Positions 24,966 through 35,427 of a stretch of DNA of 64,000 nt are shown in pieces. Position 1 is the stretch's first letter; each line of letters begins with the position of its first letter. The notes beneath the pieces are model-generated. The model had not been told where the DNA came from. It did no database searches and saw nothing but the letters and a program-made list of their open reading frames with translations. This stretch comes from Fomitopsis serialis (lineage: Eukaryota; Basidiomycota; Agaricomycetes; Polyporales; Fomitopsidaceae): contig NW_025955038.1 of the NCBI RefSeq assembly GCF_022376445.1, forward strand, positions 1-64,000. The letters run 5' to 3'. The position numbers and the translations under genes were made by a program.

Positions 24966-25455
24966 ATTGCTGTGATGACGAAGCTATGAAGAAGATGATG
25001 TCTTTTCTATATGTAAGCAGCTATGGTTTTCGTCAGAGCGACTCACGTAGGACTGGTGGCAGCGGGGCCGCAGGCGAGGTGATGGCGGTCAAGGGTATTT
25101 ATACGCCGATCTTGCTGCGAGATTGGCGACTGTCACCCCACAGGCGCTGCTCCTAGGTTGAATTCGCATTAGTGGAGTTCGGATTTCCGTCAATATGACG
25201 TGAACCGACAGAGCAACCGACTCGGAGCCTCCCGAGCTCTGCGCTCCTGCGAGACACACCGTGACTTGCCATTCGTATCCGGTCTCGGTCCATACGCATC
25301 TGCTGCTTGAAGTATCCATCAGAGCGCTCGAACTTTGACTGCGCCTGGCCGGATGGTTTCCAGCTATGAAGCGCCAGAATACCATCATCGTGATCCTATG
25401 TTATACGTTACGTACGAATGCTCTCCGCCTTGCCGTATGCTCGGTTCGATCCCTG
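24966..25455. other. Upstream flank of the F-box gene, nothing else identified
   Basis: This spacer should hold the F-box gene promoter (minus strand). No other feature was recognised. Confidence 0.35.
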
Positions 25456-25890
25456 CTACGACTCTTCATCCGAAACGTCATCCAACGTGTTTGCTAGTGC
25501 TCCTACCAGTTCGGTATCACAGGTGGCGGACCAGATATGGGAAGGCTCCACGCTCGACCGCCTGCGAAACGACTCGCGCAGACCATACACATGTAAGGTG
25601 TACCGCTTGTTGTGGGCGCTTTGAAGCCATCGTTGCTTCCGGTTGTCCTGTTCGCAGGTCACCCAATCTGCGCAGAAGCATGAATTGGAAGGGGCGAAGT
25701 GATGAGAGCTGGATGCATTACTTACGCGCTGGCAGTCCACCTCCCGTCTGCCCAACGTCTGCCTATCTTGCTCTCCGATGTTGACCGTGAGTTGAGCTTT
25801 CCCAAGCCGTACACGTTGCCAAGGCCCGGGTCCAGAATTGCAGGGGCGTGGCGTACGAGGATATCTAATGGATTTACCGAGTCATCCCTG
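25456..25890 (-). pseudogene. C-terminal relic of a second F-box gene
   Basis: On the minus strand, sequence near 25870-25740 reads LTVNIGEQDRQ, parallel to LTVNLGEQEREFGARHPDR of the F-box gene at 22832-24965. The next segment (about 25690-25460) reads DNRKQRWLQ and SHIWSATCDTELV, parallel to DNRTQRYLEK and RLWSVTHDNEWVEG, and ends in a similar acidic stretch. The preceding LRR body and the F-box are absent. It is a truncated duplicate of the neighbouring gene, without a start and with frame breaks. Confidence 0.6.
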
Positions 25891-26310
25891 ACCCGATAGT
25901 CGCTTCGAGATAGAGCTACTTACCTGGCTCATGACTCGGACGCCGAGGAGGGTCCAAAATAGTGAGGTACTACCGAGCAGGAAAGAGAGTCTCCGGGTTT
26001 ACAACTTGACAGCAGTGCATACAAGGGATATCGCGTGCTGGAAGGACAGGTCTGCCGTGATCGTGAGGCCGGATAATTTCTTTGCGCTATTGACGGTCTC
26101 TGGAGAAGAAGATATTTAGTACAGCGTGATTGCATTGATTGGGATTGGGCTGCAGTCTCCCGCAGATAGCCTTCAAAACTTCGAGTTGTCTGCACGTTGA
26201 GTGGCATATCAGCATCGACCATTTGAGTTCTGTACATACACTAAAGTTACACGAACATGCACCGCAAAGCGTAGGTCAGATCGAGACGTCAGTACTTACT
26301 TCTATGTCTA
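25891..26310. other. Intergenic, nothing identified
   Basis: Short spacer downstream of the eIF4G fragment E. No feature recognised. Confidence 0.35.
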
Positions 26311-27381
26311 CTACAGTAGCAGAGCAAGGAGCAACTCGGAGGCATCACCCATAGCCTTACATACCAACCTGTTCAGCTGCTCTCCATTAAGCTGCGTGCC
26401 CTTCAACATAATCGTGACCAAGATTAGAGCGTTCGATGAATGCAACACGATGACATCAAGAATCTCCATAATCGGGGAGAATCCAGCATCGAAAACATCT
26501 GGTGAGCAGAGCCCCTTTGACGCGACGCGGGAGAAGAAGTCTCCGACGAGCCGTGAATCCGCTACACCAGAGACGGCTGCGAACGACACCAGCCTGTTGA
26601 CCAAGCGCCACCGATGTTCAAGAGGAAGCTTGCGCAGATATGCCTCGCCTTCGTCCAAGCTGCGGGAACCGAAGAACTGCTTCGCATGCGCGCTCAGATG
26701 CAGTTTTACCAGTTCCTCGCTCAAAGGCGCGCAGGCTTCTTCGTCATAGTCTGCAGCTTGTCTTGCAGGCATCCCCTTGTTCTCGACGGATTCTTGAAGG
26801 GGCTGTGGAGGGGAATACACTGGCGATCGTGAACCTTGCGGTACTGGTGGTACTGCTGTAGAGGTGATTCCCACGCTTGCTGGCTGTGGCATTTGCGACC
26901 AGTCCGTCGCCGCCGGACCACTGGGCCCTCGCGCACTGCACGACGAGTAGTGATCTACATGTTTATCGGCAGCGAAAGCATTCTCTTCCTGTCTGTGACG
27001 GTGGAAACCGCTGAAGTCACCTGAAGACGAAGACAATGAGATTGAAGACACCGATGATGGACTGAGCGAAGTCGTGTACGAGGACCAGGCGCAGTGTGGA
27101 GGGCTAGGAAGGAGCGTGGGTTCATCGAGTTGTTTGGGCTGGGCCGTCACGTCCTTTCTGTATAGCTGGCTGAAGTGAGTCGGGCCCAGATGAAGAAAGG
27201 GTTCACCAGTGCTATGGACTGGGTGCTGCTCGCGCTGCTCATCGGCGGAAGCTGGCCCGAGCGGTCCGATATCATGCGTGTGTTGGGCAGCCTGGTCCTC
27301 CATGGGGTCGTCCTTCGCGGCTTGTACATGTGCGATGATGGGACACGGAACCAACCGGCGTCCACACAACCGGATGTCGTC
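26311..27381 (-). pseudogene. eIF4G copy E: MA3-only fragment, diverged, open frame
   Basis: The exon begins at 27381 just after a canonical intron (27427-27382, GTAAGT...GTAG) and is open to the stop at 26311 (about 356 codons). Its first codons (DDIRLCGRRLVP, then IIAHVQAAK) correspond to the exon that follows MIF4G in the other copies (DVIELRERKWVPR, TIAAVHAQAA). A Ser/Pro-rich linker and a complete MA3 domain follow (about 26730-26320: LDEGEAYLRKLPLEHRWRLV...). The MA3 sequence groups with copy C rather than with A, D, F or G: both have DEGEAY and HRWRLV where the others have DEAEVYF and HRWLLVDKLV. There is no MIF4G and no obvious own start, so it is either a dead fragment or the last exon of a fused D-E transcript. 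Confidence 0.7.
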
Positions 27382-27427
27382 CTACGAAGAATCAGACGAG
27401 AGCGGCTTCAGCATTCGTGATACTTAC

Positions 27428-30121
27428 ACGACGTGTGGACTGCCTGCACGAATCGCCGTTCGCAAGCCTTTCAAATGACTTGGCACAGACCATAGACTTG
27501 CTCACAAGCCGGGTCCATCGCTCCTCGTCAAGCTGCGCGCCCTTTATCATGTCAGCCATCAGGTCGAGTGCCTTCGGCGCCGCGCGCGTCAATGACAATG
27601 TCGTCAAGGATCTCGGCGGTCGGTGCGAAACCCTTCTCGAAGGCCTCTGGTGAACAGAGATCCTTCGACACCGCCCGAGAGAACAAGTCGCCTACGAGCC
27701 GCGCGTCGCTGTCATTTGACTCGATCGCAGAGGTAACAAGCTTGTCCACGAGCAGCCATCGGTGCTCTGAAGGAAGCTTGCTGAAGTACACTTCAGCCTC
27801 GTCCAGATCGCGGATGCTGAAGAACTCCTTCGAGTCCTCGCCAACGCGGGTCTTCGCCTCCTCAGACATCGATAGTGCATTGGAGCCTATTAGTCGATCC
27901 GGCGTCGAGCAGTCCAGCGTCTCGTCGCGCCGAGGCAAGGTACATGGAAGTAGATTCGGCTTCCTGCGCTGTGGCGGAACATCGGGCACGCCAGCGGAGC
28001 CGAAGTCGACACTGGCATCGCGGCTGGGTGTCCAAGTCCGTGCGCTCGCAGTGTCTGCAGCGGGCTCTGGGTCCTCCATCATGTCCGAGAGCTCCCGAAA
28101 TGATGGCGATGCGGTCTCATGCATGTTCTTCACAAGAACACCCGTATGACCACAGGTCATAGAGTTGGTTTTGTCTAAGTTAGATACGTCGCCTGCCTTT
28201 GCGGGCATACGACGAGGGGTACTTTCGGCGACGGACCTGCCATCGGGATCTAGGCCGACCTGCGAATGCGTAGCAATCGCAGCCTCTGCCTCGAGCTCAG
28301 GCTTCCCCATCACCTTCGAGAACAAATGCGAGCCCCATGACGATGGCGAGGATTCGTGCTTGTTCTTCTCCTTCGCAAACACACCCGTAGAATCAAAGGT
28401 TGTGGAGTTTGTATTTCTGATCTCGCAGAGGTTGTCCAAGGCACCCGCCTTTACGGGCACACGCCGAGAGGCGTTGTCAACAGAGGACCAGTCATCAAAC
28501 TCGGCTTGCGCCAGCTCACAATGGTCACCGTCACGCTTGCTGCCACTGTACGACATGCTATGCGCCCGGTTCGCAGCGGTCTCCCTCGCGGCTCGTGCAT
28601 GGACAGCAGCAATCGTAGTGGGGGTGGCAGCCAGGTTACGCGGTGACCACTTGCGTTCGCGGAACTCGAGGAGATTCTGTAAGGGATGTTAGACACGAGC
28701 AATTAACTGGCTTTAGCAATACATACGAGAAGTATGGACTGCATACGCGAGTTGACGTTCGGATGCCTCGTCAATTCCTTCATGCGCGCGAAGTAGACAT
28801 CCATGTGCGCACGGGCCTTCGGCGTGTCAAGCGTCTTGCCGACGGTCGTGAGGAGCATGCACAGACTCTCGATCTCCTCCTCCTCGGGATTCTCGACGTT
28901 ACCCAGGAGCTTCTTGACACATTCGTGCATGATACGCTCCGTGAGCATCTGGAGCTTGAACAGCTCACCGAGGAACTTGATAAGACCGAGACCTTGCCGC
29001 TTAGCCTTCTGCGCAGCATAGTATTCTTCTGAATACAGTGCAGTCTCGCCATCCTCGTCCTTGTCAGCGGCGTCCCTGGCTGCCCGGTCCGCGGTGGCCT
29101 TGGTGGCTGCGGCCGCGGCAGTGCTTTCCTTCGCAGCCCATCCGTGCTCGAAGTCTTCCTGGCACCCGTTGAGGAGATATTTACGGAAGAGCTGACCACC
29201 CGCAATGGGTTTACCCTCCACGTTCTTGATACCCTCGTCCTGGACCTTCGGGCTAATCTGCTCCATCATCTTGCGGCACAACCGCGCGTACATCTCCGAC
29301 CACCTTGCCCCATCTGTTGCATTCCCTAACACGAGCCGGAAAACCTGGATGAGCGTCCGCCCATCGTGCTCGTATTCTGACTTATTCGCCCATGCGATGA
29401 TTTGGTCAGAGATCGAGTCAAAGCGCTCCATCGTAAGCTTGTTGAGCAGCGCGCGGACCTTGCGGTCGACGACGTCCGGCGAGTTCTGGCTAGGACCTGC
29501 GTGCTCCTGTATCTCCCGGATGCCCGCCCGCTGCGAACGGTCTACAGAGTTGCCGAGTGTGGTGCTCGAAGCGGTCGCACTCTCCGTCGTGCTTCTAGGC
29601 TGGTTCAACATTGGGGAGATGTACGGGGAGGATGAGAGTGACGGGAGCGCATGGCGACCGTGCGGCACGCAAGGGTAAGATCTGTTCAAGATGGGTGGTT
29701 CCCCACTCGGGATTTGAAAAAGGGTTCTAACATCGAACTTGTTCTGGGACGTGGCGGATTTGGGAGATTGTGTGGACGAGACAGGTGAGTGGCCCTTCAG
29801 CGTGACCTGGACGGGTTCCGACGCAGAGAGCATCTCCGAGTCTGACATGGTCGTTGAAATCGACGCGGAAGTGCGCGCAGGGACGTCACCCGTGAATGGC
29901 GACGTTGAAGCAGCAAAATCTGAGACCCGGTTAGTGCAGCGCCCAGTGATGAATATGGCCGTACCTAGCACTGCAGTGCTCCTCGAGCATTGTGCACGCT
30001 CACACGTTCCGCCACGAAACGGCTTGCACCCTGCACCCACACAATTTCCTTGCAAGCAAAATTGGTCTGGCGAGTGTGAGGCAGATAGACACACCGAGGG
30101 CCTATGGTCCGTATAACTCAT
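27428..30121 (-). pseudogene. eIF4G copy D: MIF4G plus most of MA3, no eIF4E-binding region, late frameshift
   Basis: Exon 1 (30121-28727, 465 codons) and exon 2 (28676 downward) are joined by a 50-nt GT-AG intron at the conserved position after MIF4G. The N terminus matches copy C up to NKFDVRTLF, then jumps directly to MIF4G (from about residue 220). The coiled coil and the YxxxxL eIF4E-binding segment are missing. MIF4G is uninterrupted and canonical. The linker carries an internal duplication (two VFAKEKNK/VLVKNMHE-type units). MA3 reads normally until about 27590, where a small insertion shifts the frame and ends the protein at 27552, giving 839 aa. The true C-terminal MA3 part continues in the other frame to about 27470 and then changes into unrelated codons that run to a splice donor at 27427. 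It could still yield an eIF4E-independent, DAP5-like protein. I call it a probable pseudogene. Confidence 0.78.
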
Positions 30122-31272
30122 TGTTTGCCTTGCTGAGAAGTATTCACTGGACTAAAGATTTGTTGCGACGACCAGTGAGCATTATTCCGACAACATATGA
30201 GAAGCAGAAGTCGGATACGTACGTAGTACAGATGAATGCGAAGTTACGCAAGGCCACGTGGAAGGTTAACACCTAGACGATGACGAAGTAGCCAGTCTGG
30301 ACCCTGGAGCAAGGGTGTTTGGGGCGAAACTGGATTGGAATTGAGATCACTGAGCCAAACGGATAAAGCTTTGGAAAACATACCTTCCGAGAAAACCGAT
30401 AGGACGACGGTGAATGGGACTGAGTGTGTGCGGGACTGGGACCTCGTCGCAAGCCGGCGTGTTCAGCTAACCTGTTCCTCGTCACCAGTCCCTATGAAGT
30501 ACGATAGCGCATGACAGAGATAAACCTTATCACCTGCAGGCAGTCATGGGGCAACCCAGTGCAACACGTAACTGAGATTTCAAAGCGAGCTGACCAGCTG
30601 GGTACTTAGTCGAGCATCCGTAATTTATGAGTCGTTCGTCCCACACCTCTCAGAAGCTCGGTGCAGTTTAGGCTGCATAAAGTTGAATGAGGATTCGAGC
30701 TTGCCGCATCAATATTGGCACCAGGTACCGGAATCTAGGACGCAAGGCCCAAATCAAGAGCGGCATGTCCAAGAAGCCTCCAGCGCTGCAAGTACTGAGT
30801 TAGAGTTCATGACAGCTTGAGGCCAGCGCCGCCGCGCCGGATAGCGGTTGCCATCCCAAGACATATTCAGTACAGGCCAGCGGCGAAGATGTTATGATGC
30901 CTGACAAGATGGAGAGAGCGTTGCGGCAGAGTCTATCAAGCACGACGAGTCGACAACCGCTGGTTCCAACTGACTTGAGGAGGAGCGTGCACATGTACAG
31001 CGCCGAAACGGCCGGATGATGCAATTACATAAGCATACCGCCTCAGCCAATGCGGGCCTGCCGCAAAACCGCCACCGTGACTCGGAACTCACATAACTTA
31101 CTGTACAACGAAACGAACTGACTTGCACTGCGGCACACACTAAGTAGTAGTATGCTCTGGGTGCTTAGATCGCAGCCAACTTGCCTCATGAAGCCGGCGG
31201 ATCTGCAAGCTCACAATGTAATGAGTGTCAAAAAATTCGTTGTCCAATGATATTAACCCATATAACGCTGTC
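30122..31272. other. Intergenic, nothing identified
   Basis: This stretch lies between eIF4G copy D and the kinase-like gene, both on the minus strand. It contains only short frames without recognisable content. The promoter of copy D would lie here. Confidence 0.4.
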
Positions 31273-32286
31273 TCAAAAATGCATTGTAACCCTCTTGGAC
31301 GATCCCTTCGCCGGCTTCGAGGTACCGCCAACCCTCGGTCCCCCCTTCGGAGGAGGCGCGGTCCTACAGAAGCCATGCGACGAGAACATGTGGTACGCCT
31401 CCGCCTCAATATGTGCTTGGTTAGGCTGGACAAGTGTCCCATCAGGACAACGACGTCGCACCGACTTCGAGTTAACGAGCTTACCGGTGTATGCGAGTAC
31501 CTTGCCTGCCCCCAGTCAATCAGATGGGCAACTGACATGTGGTCGTCGAAGAGGACGTTCTGCGGGTTGGGATCGTTCTGCAGCCAGCCATGTGTATGTT
31601 GCCAGTAGTGCACCATCGTCGCCGCCGCCAACTGCGCAGCATGACGAAGCATGGCATCGCAGTGCACCGGGTCATGCGCTACGTGCCTGAACGCGCCCGT
31701 CTGTGTGATGTGCATGCCGGGCGACCTCTGGACGATCATCCACCGCCTGCCCGTAGAGTCCAGTCCGCTGAACTTTACAGCACCAGCCTGCACAATAGTC
31801 AAAAGGAGAGGTTCGGGCAGCAAGGGAAAACTCACGGCAGTCGTGGCATGCAGTTCGTTCTCCGCGACGTTCGTCTTTGCGAAGTCACCGTGCATAGGTC
31901 CGGGTGTTGCTACGGTGTAGACTATACTGTGCGAGTTTCCCTGGTTTGCGAACCTCTCCAGATGAAGTTCGTGGCCCTGCAGGTGGATTACCAACACCTC
32001 TGGGACACAGATGAGCTTCTGATGAGAACGGCTTGCGAAGGAATTAATGTACGTACGCCCTGCGCGCTTCCATAAAGACATAAAGTCATCTTGGAGATCT
32101 GGCGACCGCTGGACAATGTCGCTGAAATCACGCAGCGCGAGGTCTAGTTCTCCCTGAGAACACAAGTGGTAGGTAAGTCAACTCTTAGCTAGACAGTCCC
32201 TCGAGACTCACCTGATAGCGCGCAGGTGCACTATAGACAAACAGTGTAAGACATGACAAGAGGGAGAGGAGTAGAGGCAAATGCAT
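31273..32286 (-). CDS. Secreted protein-kinase-like protein, three exons
   Basis: Exons 32286-32212, 32153-31485 and 31425-31273 join in frame to 298 aa. Exon 1 encodes a classical signal peptide (MHLPLLLSLLSCLTLFVYSA, cleavage likely after YSA). The C-terminal half holds a kinase-like catalytic loop, WLQNDPNPQNVLF (D and N in HRD-loop spacing), followed by HLIDWG in place of DFG. I see no clear glycine-rich loop, so an active kinase is not assured. The C terminus is basic and low in structure. Such predicted secreted kinase-like proteins occur in Agaricomycetes, with function unknown to me. Without splicing the last intron, the frame would run on to 31140, but the spliced ending is supported by a homologous relic at 48.2 kb that shares the exon 3 sequence. 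Confidence 0.75.
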
Positions 32287-33694
32287 TATGAGAGAAACGA
32301 AATGAATAGGCTAGAAGGAGAAAGAGGTGGAACCGGCCACGCTGGAGGTGCATCCCGTACTCGCCTGGCTTTTATACAACTGGCAAACGCCTAGATGACT
32401 GTTCCTTGTCTCAAAGTCTACCGACGGTCACTGACCATCGATCAAGGCGGGGACCGCGGATCACTTGCAGGGCGCGCACCAAGCACATGGAAAGCGAAAT
32501 CTGGTGAAGCAGTGTGAAGGTGAAGCGCAACTTGCAAGTCAAGCGACCAAAGAGTCCGGCGTCCGCTTCAACTCTTTCTCCAAACACCAGTGGTCTATGC
32601 GGCTTCTATGGATTCCTAGATTGGACATCCGGACCCTGGTGGCGGTCGAGGATCAGTGGTTGGTAACGGATCAGTGTGCCAGACCAATGTGTTCTGTGGA
32701 TCAACAGATTCTGTCAATCTATATGTGTGAGACAGGTCTGAGATCTATATTTGGGCGCTGATTGCCCTCGAGCTCACGATCACAGCTACATGCGAGAAAG
32801 CTGTGTCCAACGAAGAGCCCTGAAGGCCCGACGAGCTTCCTTGTACTTACGTCGGCCCAAGCTGAGGCAACACGAAATCTGGACTGCGAGCGATTCAGCC
32901 GAACATCTATGAATGCAAGACACCGTGGTCATACCGTCCAGGTGAGTCGCCCACGGGAGAGTACCCCACAAGCATGTCCCACACCATGGACACCGAGGAG
33001 AATAACGCCACGGTCCACATGGGCATCGATAGATACGTAACACCAACACCGTCAGGTTCGGTCAATCTCAGGCCAAGTTCGTGCGAGCCAGACCACATGC
33101 TGAGGGCACGACTGCGGCCAGAGACCTGACATCTACCTGCGCAGATGCAAGCGTATTCTTATCAGCGTGTGGCCGGCGGATGACATGTACAGCAGACGTT
33201 ACCGGCTGGCACTGCGCTAGGTACGACCTCATCTTCATCCCACCACTGTGACTATGTGAGATATTGTTCCTCGGCTTCTAACCCCGAGCGAACAACTTTT
33301 TGGACGAGATGTTACTACCTCCAGTGAATCACCACGAAGTGAAACTTCGTCTTATACCGAGACCTCGATACATTGTCAGGGTGCTCGAGCACTGAAGGCT
33401 AAGTTGTCGAGTTCTTCTGGCCAGACGACCGTGCTCGGTGCATTATGATTGAGTCGGCTTCTTGAGCGATGGTCGGCCCGCTAGGATTGAAGACTGAGAT
33501 CCAGTAATCAGCCTCCGCGACTCAAGTGCGATGCAGACCTGAGTAGTTTGATGAGAACGATGAGGCGTAGCGTAATGGAGATCAACACAGTACTGCATGT
33601 CGTCGGGTCCCGACAAAACAACCTCTGCCCATTTTATCGGATGGGTCTATCAAGCAACTCCTGGTGTACGTTGAAATGCCTTCAGACAGCAACA
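32287..33694. other. Intergenic, nothing identified
   Basis: About 1.4 kb with scattered short frames on both strands and no recognisable protein, repeat or RNA gene. The first part should contain the promoter of the kinase-like gene. Confidence 0.4.
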
Positions 33695-34534
33695 TCAGCT
33701 CGCTCCGGTGAAGCATTTCGTGAGGACAAATTGGACGTACCTGACAACTTTCCCTACTGGCCTACATGCTCCTTTCCCGTTCTCATCCCACCGTACTATC
33801 CACCGCCCGACAACGGTTCCTTGCGGCGAAAGTGTTTCAGCGATCGTCTCTTCCCGCGGCAAGGTACCTTCTTTCTTGCCCTGGTCGACCTCCTCCGCCT
33901 GTAGTTGGAATGCCTCTGCTAAGTCGAAGGTCGCGAGCGGCCTCGTAGCTGGCACCAAAAACGCGGTGTCGTACACCCTCGTGATACGCTCGCGCAGCCG
34001 GAGCGTGAGGGTCGTCATCTCAACCCCGCGCCCGCCTTCGAGCCAGCGTAGCTTGGTGACATATGGTCCGCCGGCCCACGATACAAGCCCGGTGGACACT
34101 CCGCTCGTCGCTACTGCCACTCCGGCGAGCGCGAAACGGCCAGACAGCGGGAGATTGGACGTGGTTTCGATCACGAAGATGAACGGCGCAAGAGAGACGG
34201 TGAGCGCGAGGGAGGATAAGGAGAAGATCTTGAGCCGGCGGAAGGTGTTGGTGAGAGGCCCGTAATATACAACATCCTCCGCGGTCGCGCCGGTGGAAAC
34301 CTTGAGAGAGGGTTCCGCATTGCCTTGAGAGTCGCTGCTGGCCGACGCGGGCGTCGCCTCTGGCGGAACATTGGTAGTGAGACTCCGCTGGCTGACAGGA
34401 ATCCGACCGCTGTTGTTCCTATAAGTCCATGTTACTCTTGAGACACCCGGGAGGTATCGCCGTGATGTTATTTGAAGTAGACTAGTCGCTGGGAGGCGTG
34501 TCCGCGAGAGTAGTCGGCACGACGTGGAGAACAT
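33695..34534 (-). CDS. TMEM70/TMEM186-like mitochondrial membrane protein
   Basis: An intronless frame of 279 aa from ATG 34534; an in-frame ATG at 34621 would overlap the neighbouring gene's leader and is less likely. The N terminus (MFSTSCRLLSRTRLPATS) is Arg/Ser-rich without acids, as in mitochondrial targeting peptides. The core YYGPLTNTFRRLKIFSLSS is typical of the TMEM70/TMEM186/TMEM223 family. Two hydrophobic segments follow (ALTVSLAPFIFVIE and FALAGVAVATSGVSTGLVSW). Family members act in assembly of inner-membrane respiratory complexes. That role is inferred here. It shares a 93-bp divergent promoter with the dynactin gene. Confidence 0.8.
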   Translation of the reverse strand: MFSTSCRLLSRTRLPATSLLQITSRRYLPGVSRVTWTYRNNSGRIPVSQRSLTTNVPPEATPASASSDSQGNAEPSLKVSTGATAEDVVYYGPLTNTFRRLKIFSLSSLALTVSLAPFIFVIETTSNLPLSGRFALAGVAVATSGVSTGLVSWAGGPYVTKLRWLEGGRGVEMTTLTLRLRERITRVYDTAFLVPATRPLATFDLAEAFQLQAEEVDQGKKEGTLPREETIAETLSPQGTVVGRWIVRWDENGKGACRPVGKVVRYVQFVLTKCFTGAS

Positions 34535-34627
34535 GGTTGGGGGACGTCTAGCGCGTCTGCCAGGTCGTGTTTGCTCCGGCGCTTGCGCGCCTTGCATGTT
34601 GTCCTCATCCATCACCGTCAAGCCGCC
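34535..34627. promoter_or_regulatory. Compact divergent promoter between TMEM70-like and dynactin subunit 5 genes
   Basis: Only 93 bp separate the two start codons (34534 on minus, 34628 on plus). Both 5' UTRs and core promoters must share or overlap this interval, or use the coding ends. I see no TATA box. The stretch is GC-rich (CCGGCGCTTGCGCGCC). Confidence 0.55.
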
Positions 34628-35427
34628 ATGGACGCTCCCATCTACTACTCCAGAGCAGAGTACATCGAGACGGTAGCGTAATTGTGTTCAACGCGCGCAT
34701 ATGCGCCGTGAAATGACTCGTTTCTTGCCAGGACACGGGGAACAAAGTATCGCGTCGCGCGACCATCGCTGGGCCGCAGAACATCATCCTTGGCGGAAAG
34801 ACCATCATAGCGAGCGGTGCTATCATCCGGGGAGATTTACGTAGAACGGGGCCTGGACATGCGGTAGTCATTTCGTTGGGAAGATACTGTCTCATCGGTG
34901 AGGGCTGTGTTATGCGGTGAGTACAATGATGATGACGCGTCACATATGGATGTTAAGCACTCTGCGGCAGGCCACCGTACAAGACGTACCGCGGCAACTT
35001 CAATTACTACCCGATGAAGATTGGTGACCATGTGCACGTAGGAAACGGGTCGATCGTAGAAGCAGCCACCATTGGGAACCACGTCGAGATCGGCAAGAAC
35101 TGCATAATCGTACGTGGTCGTTCTGGGTGCGCACAGCGGTGACTCTGACGATTTGCGTCGGCAGGGCAAGTTCACGATCATAAAGGACTGCGCAAAGATC
35201 GCGGATAACACTGTCATTCCGCCAAATACGGTCGTCCCTGCGCTGGCGTTGTTTGCGGGTTCGCCAGGTCCGTGCGCACGTCCTACACTACTTCCGTCAT
35301 GTTCTGATGAACTACCATTCGCTTAGGCCGATTCATTGAAGACCTTCCTGAGTCTAGACAAGAGATGGTAGAAGCACATACGAAGGGCTTCTACACCCGC
35401 TTTCAACCTGCGACCACAGAACGATAA
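34628..35427 (+). CDS. Dynactin subunit 5 (p25)
   Basis: Exons 34628-34672, 34732-34916, 34971-35109, 35165-35267 and 35327-35427 join in frame to 190 aa, the usual size. The protein starts MDAPIYYSRAEYIET and has the left-handed beta-helix (hexapeptide repeat) pattern of dynactin p25: GNKVSRRATIAGPQNIILGG, TIIASGAIIRGDLRR, VHVGNGSIVEAATIGNHVEI. It ends in the typical FAGSPGRFIEDLPES tail. p25 sits at the pointed end of the Arp1 filament of dynactin, supporting dynein cargo binding on endosomes. All introns are GT-AG, 51-59 nt, and phases agree. Confidence 0.95.

Noticed and set aside
32465..33049. Short frames on both strands between the kinase-like and TMEM70-like genes
   Set aside because: No conserved motif and no splice pattern that would extend them.
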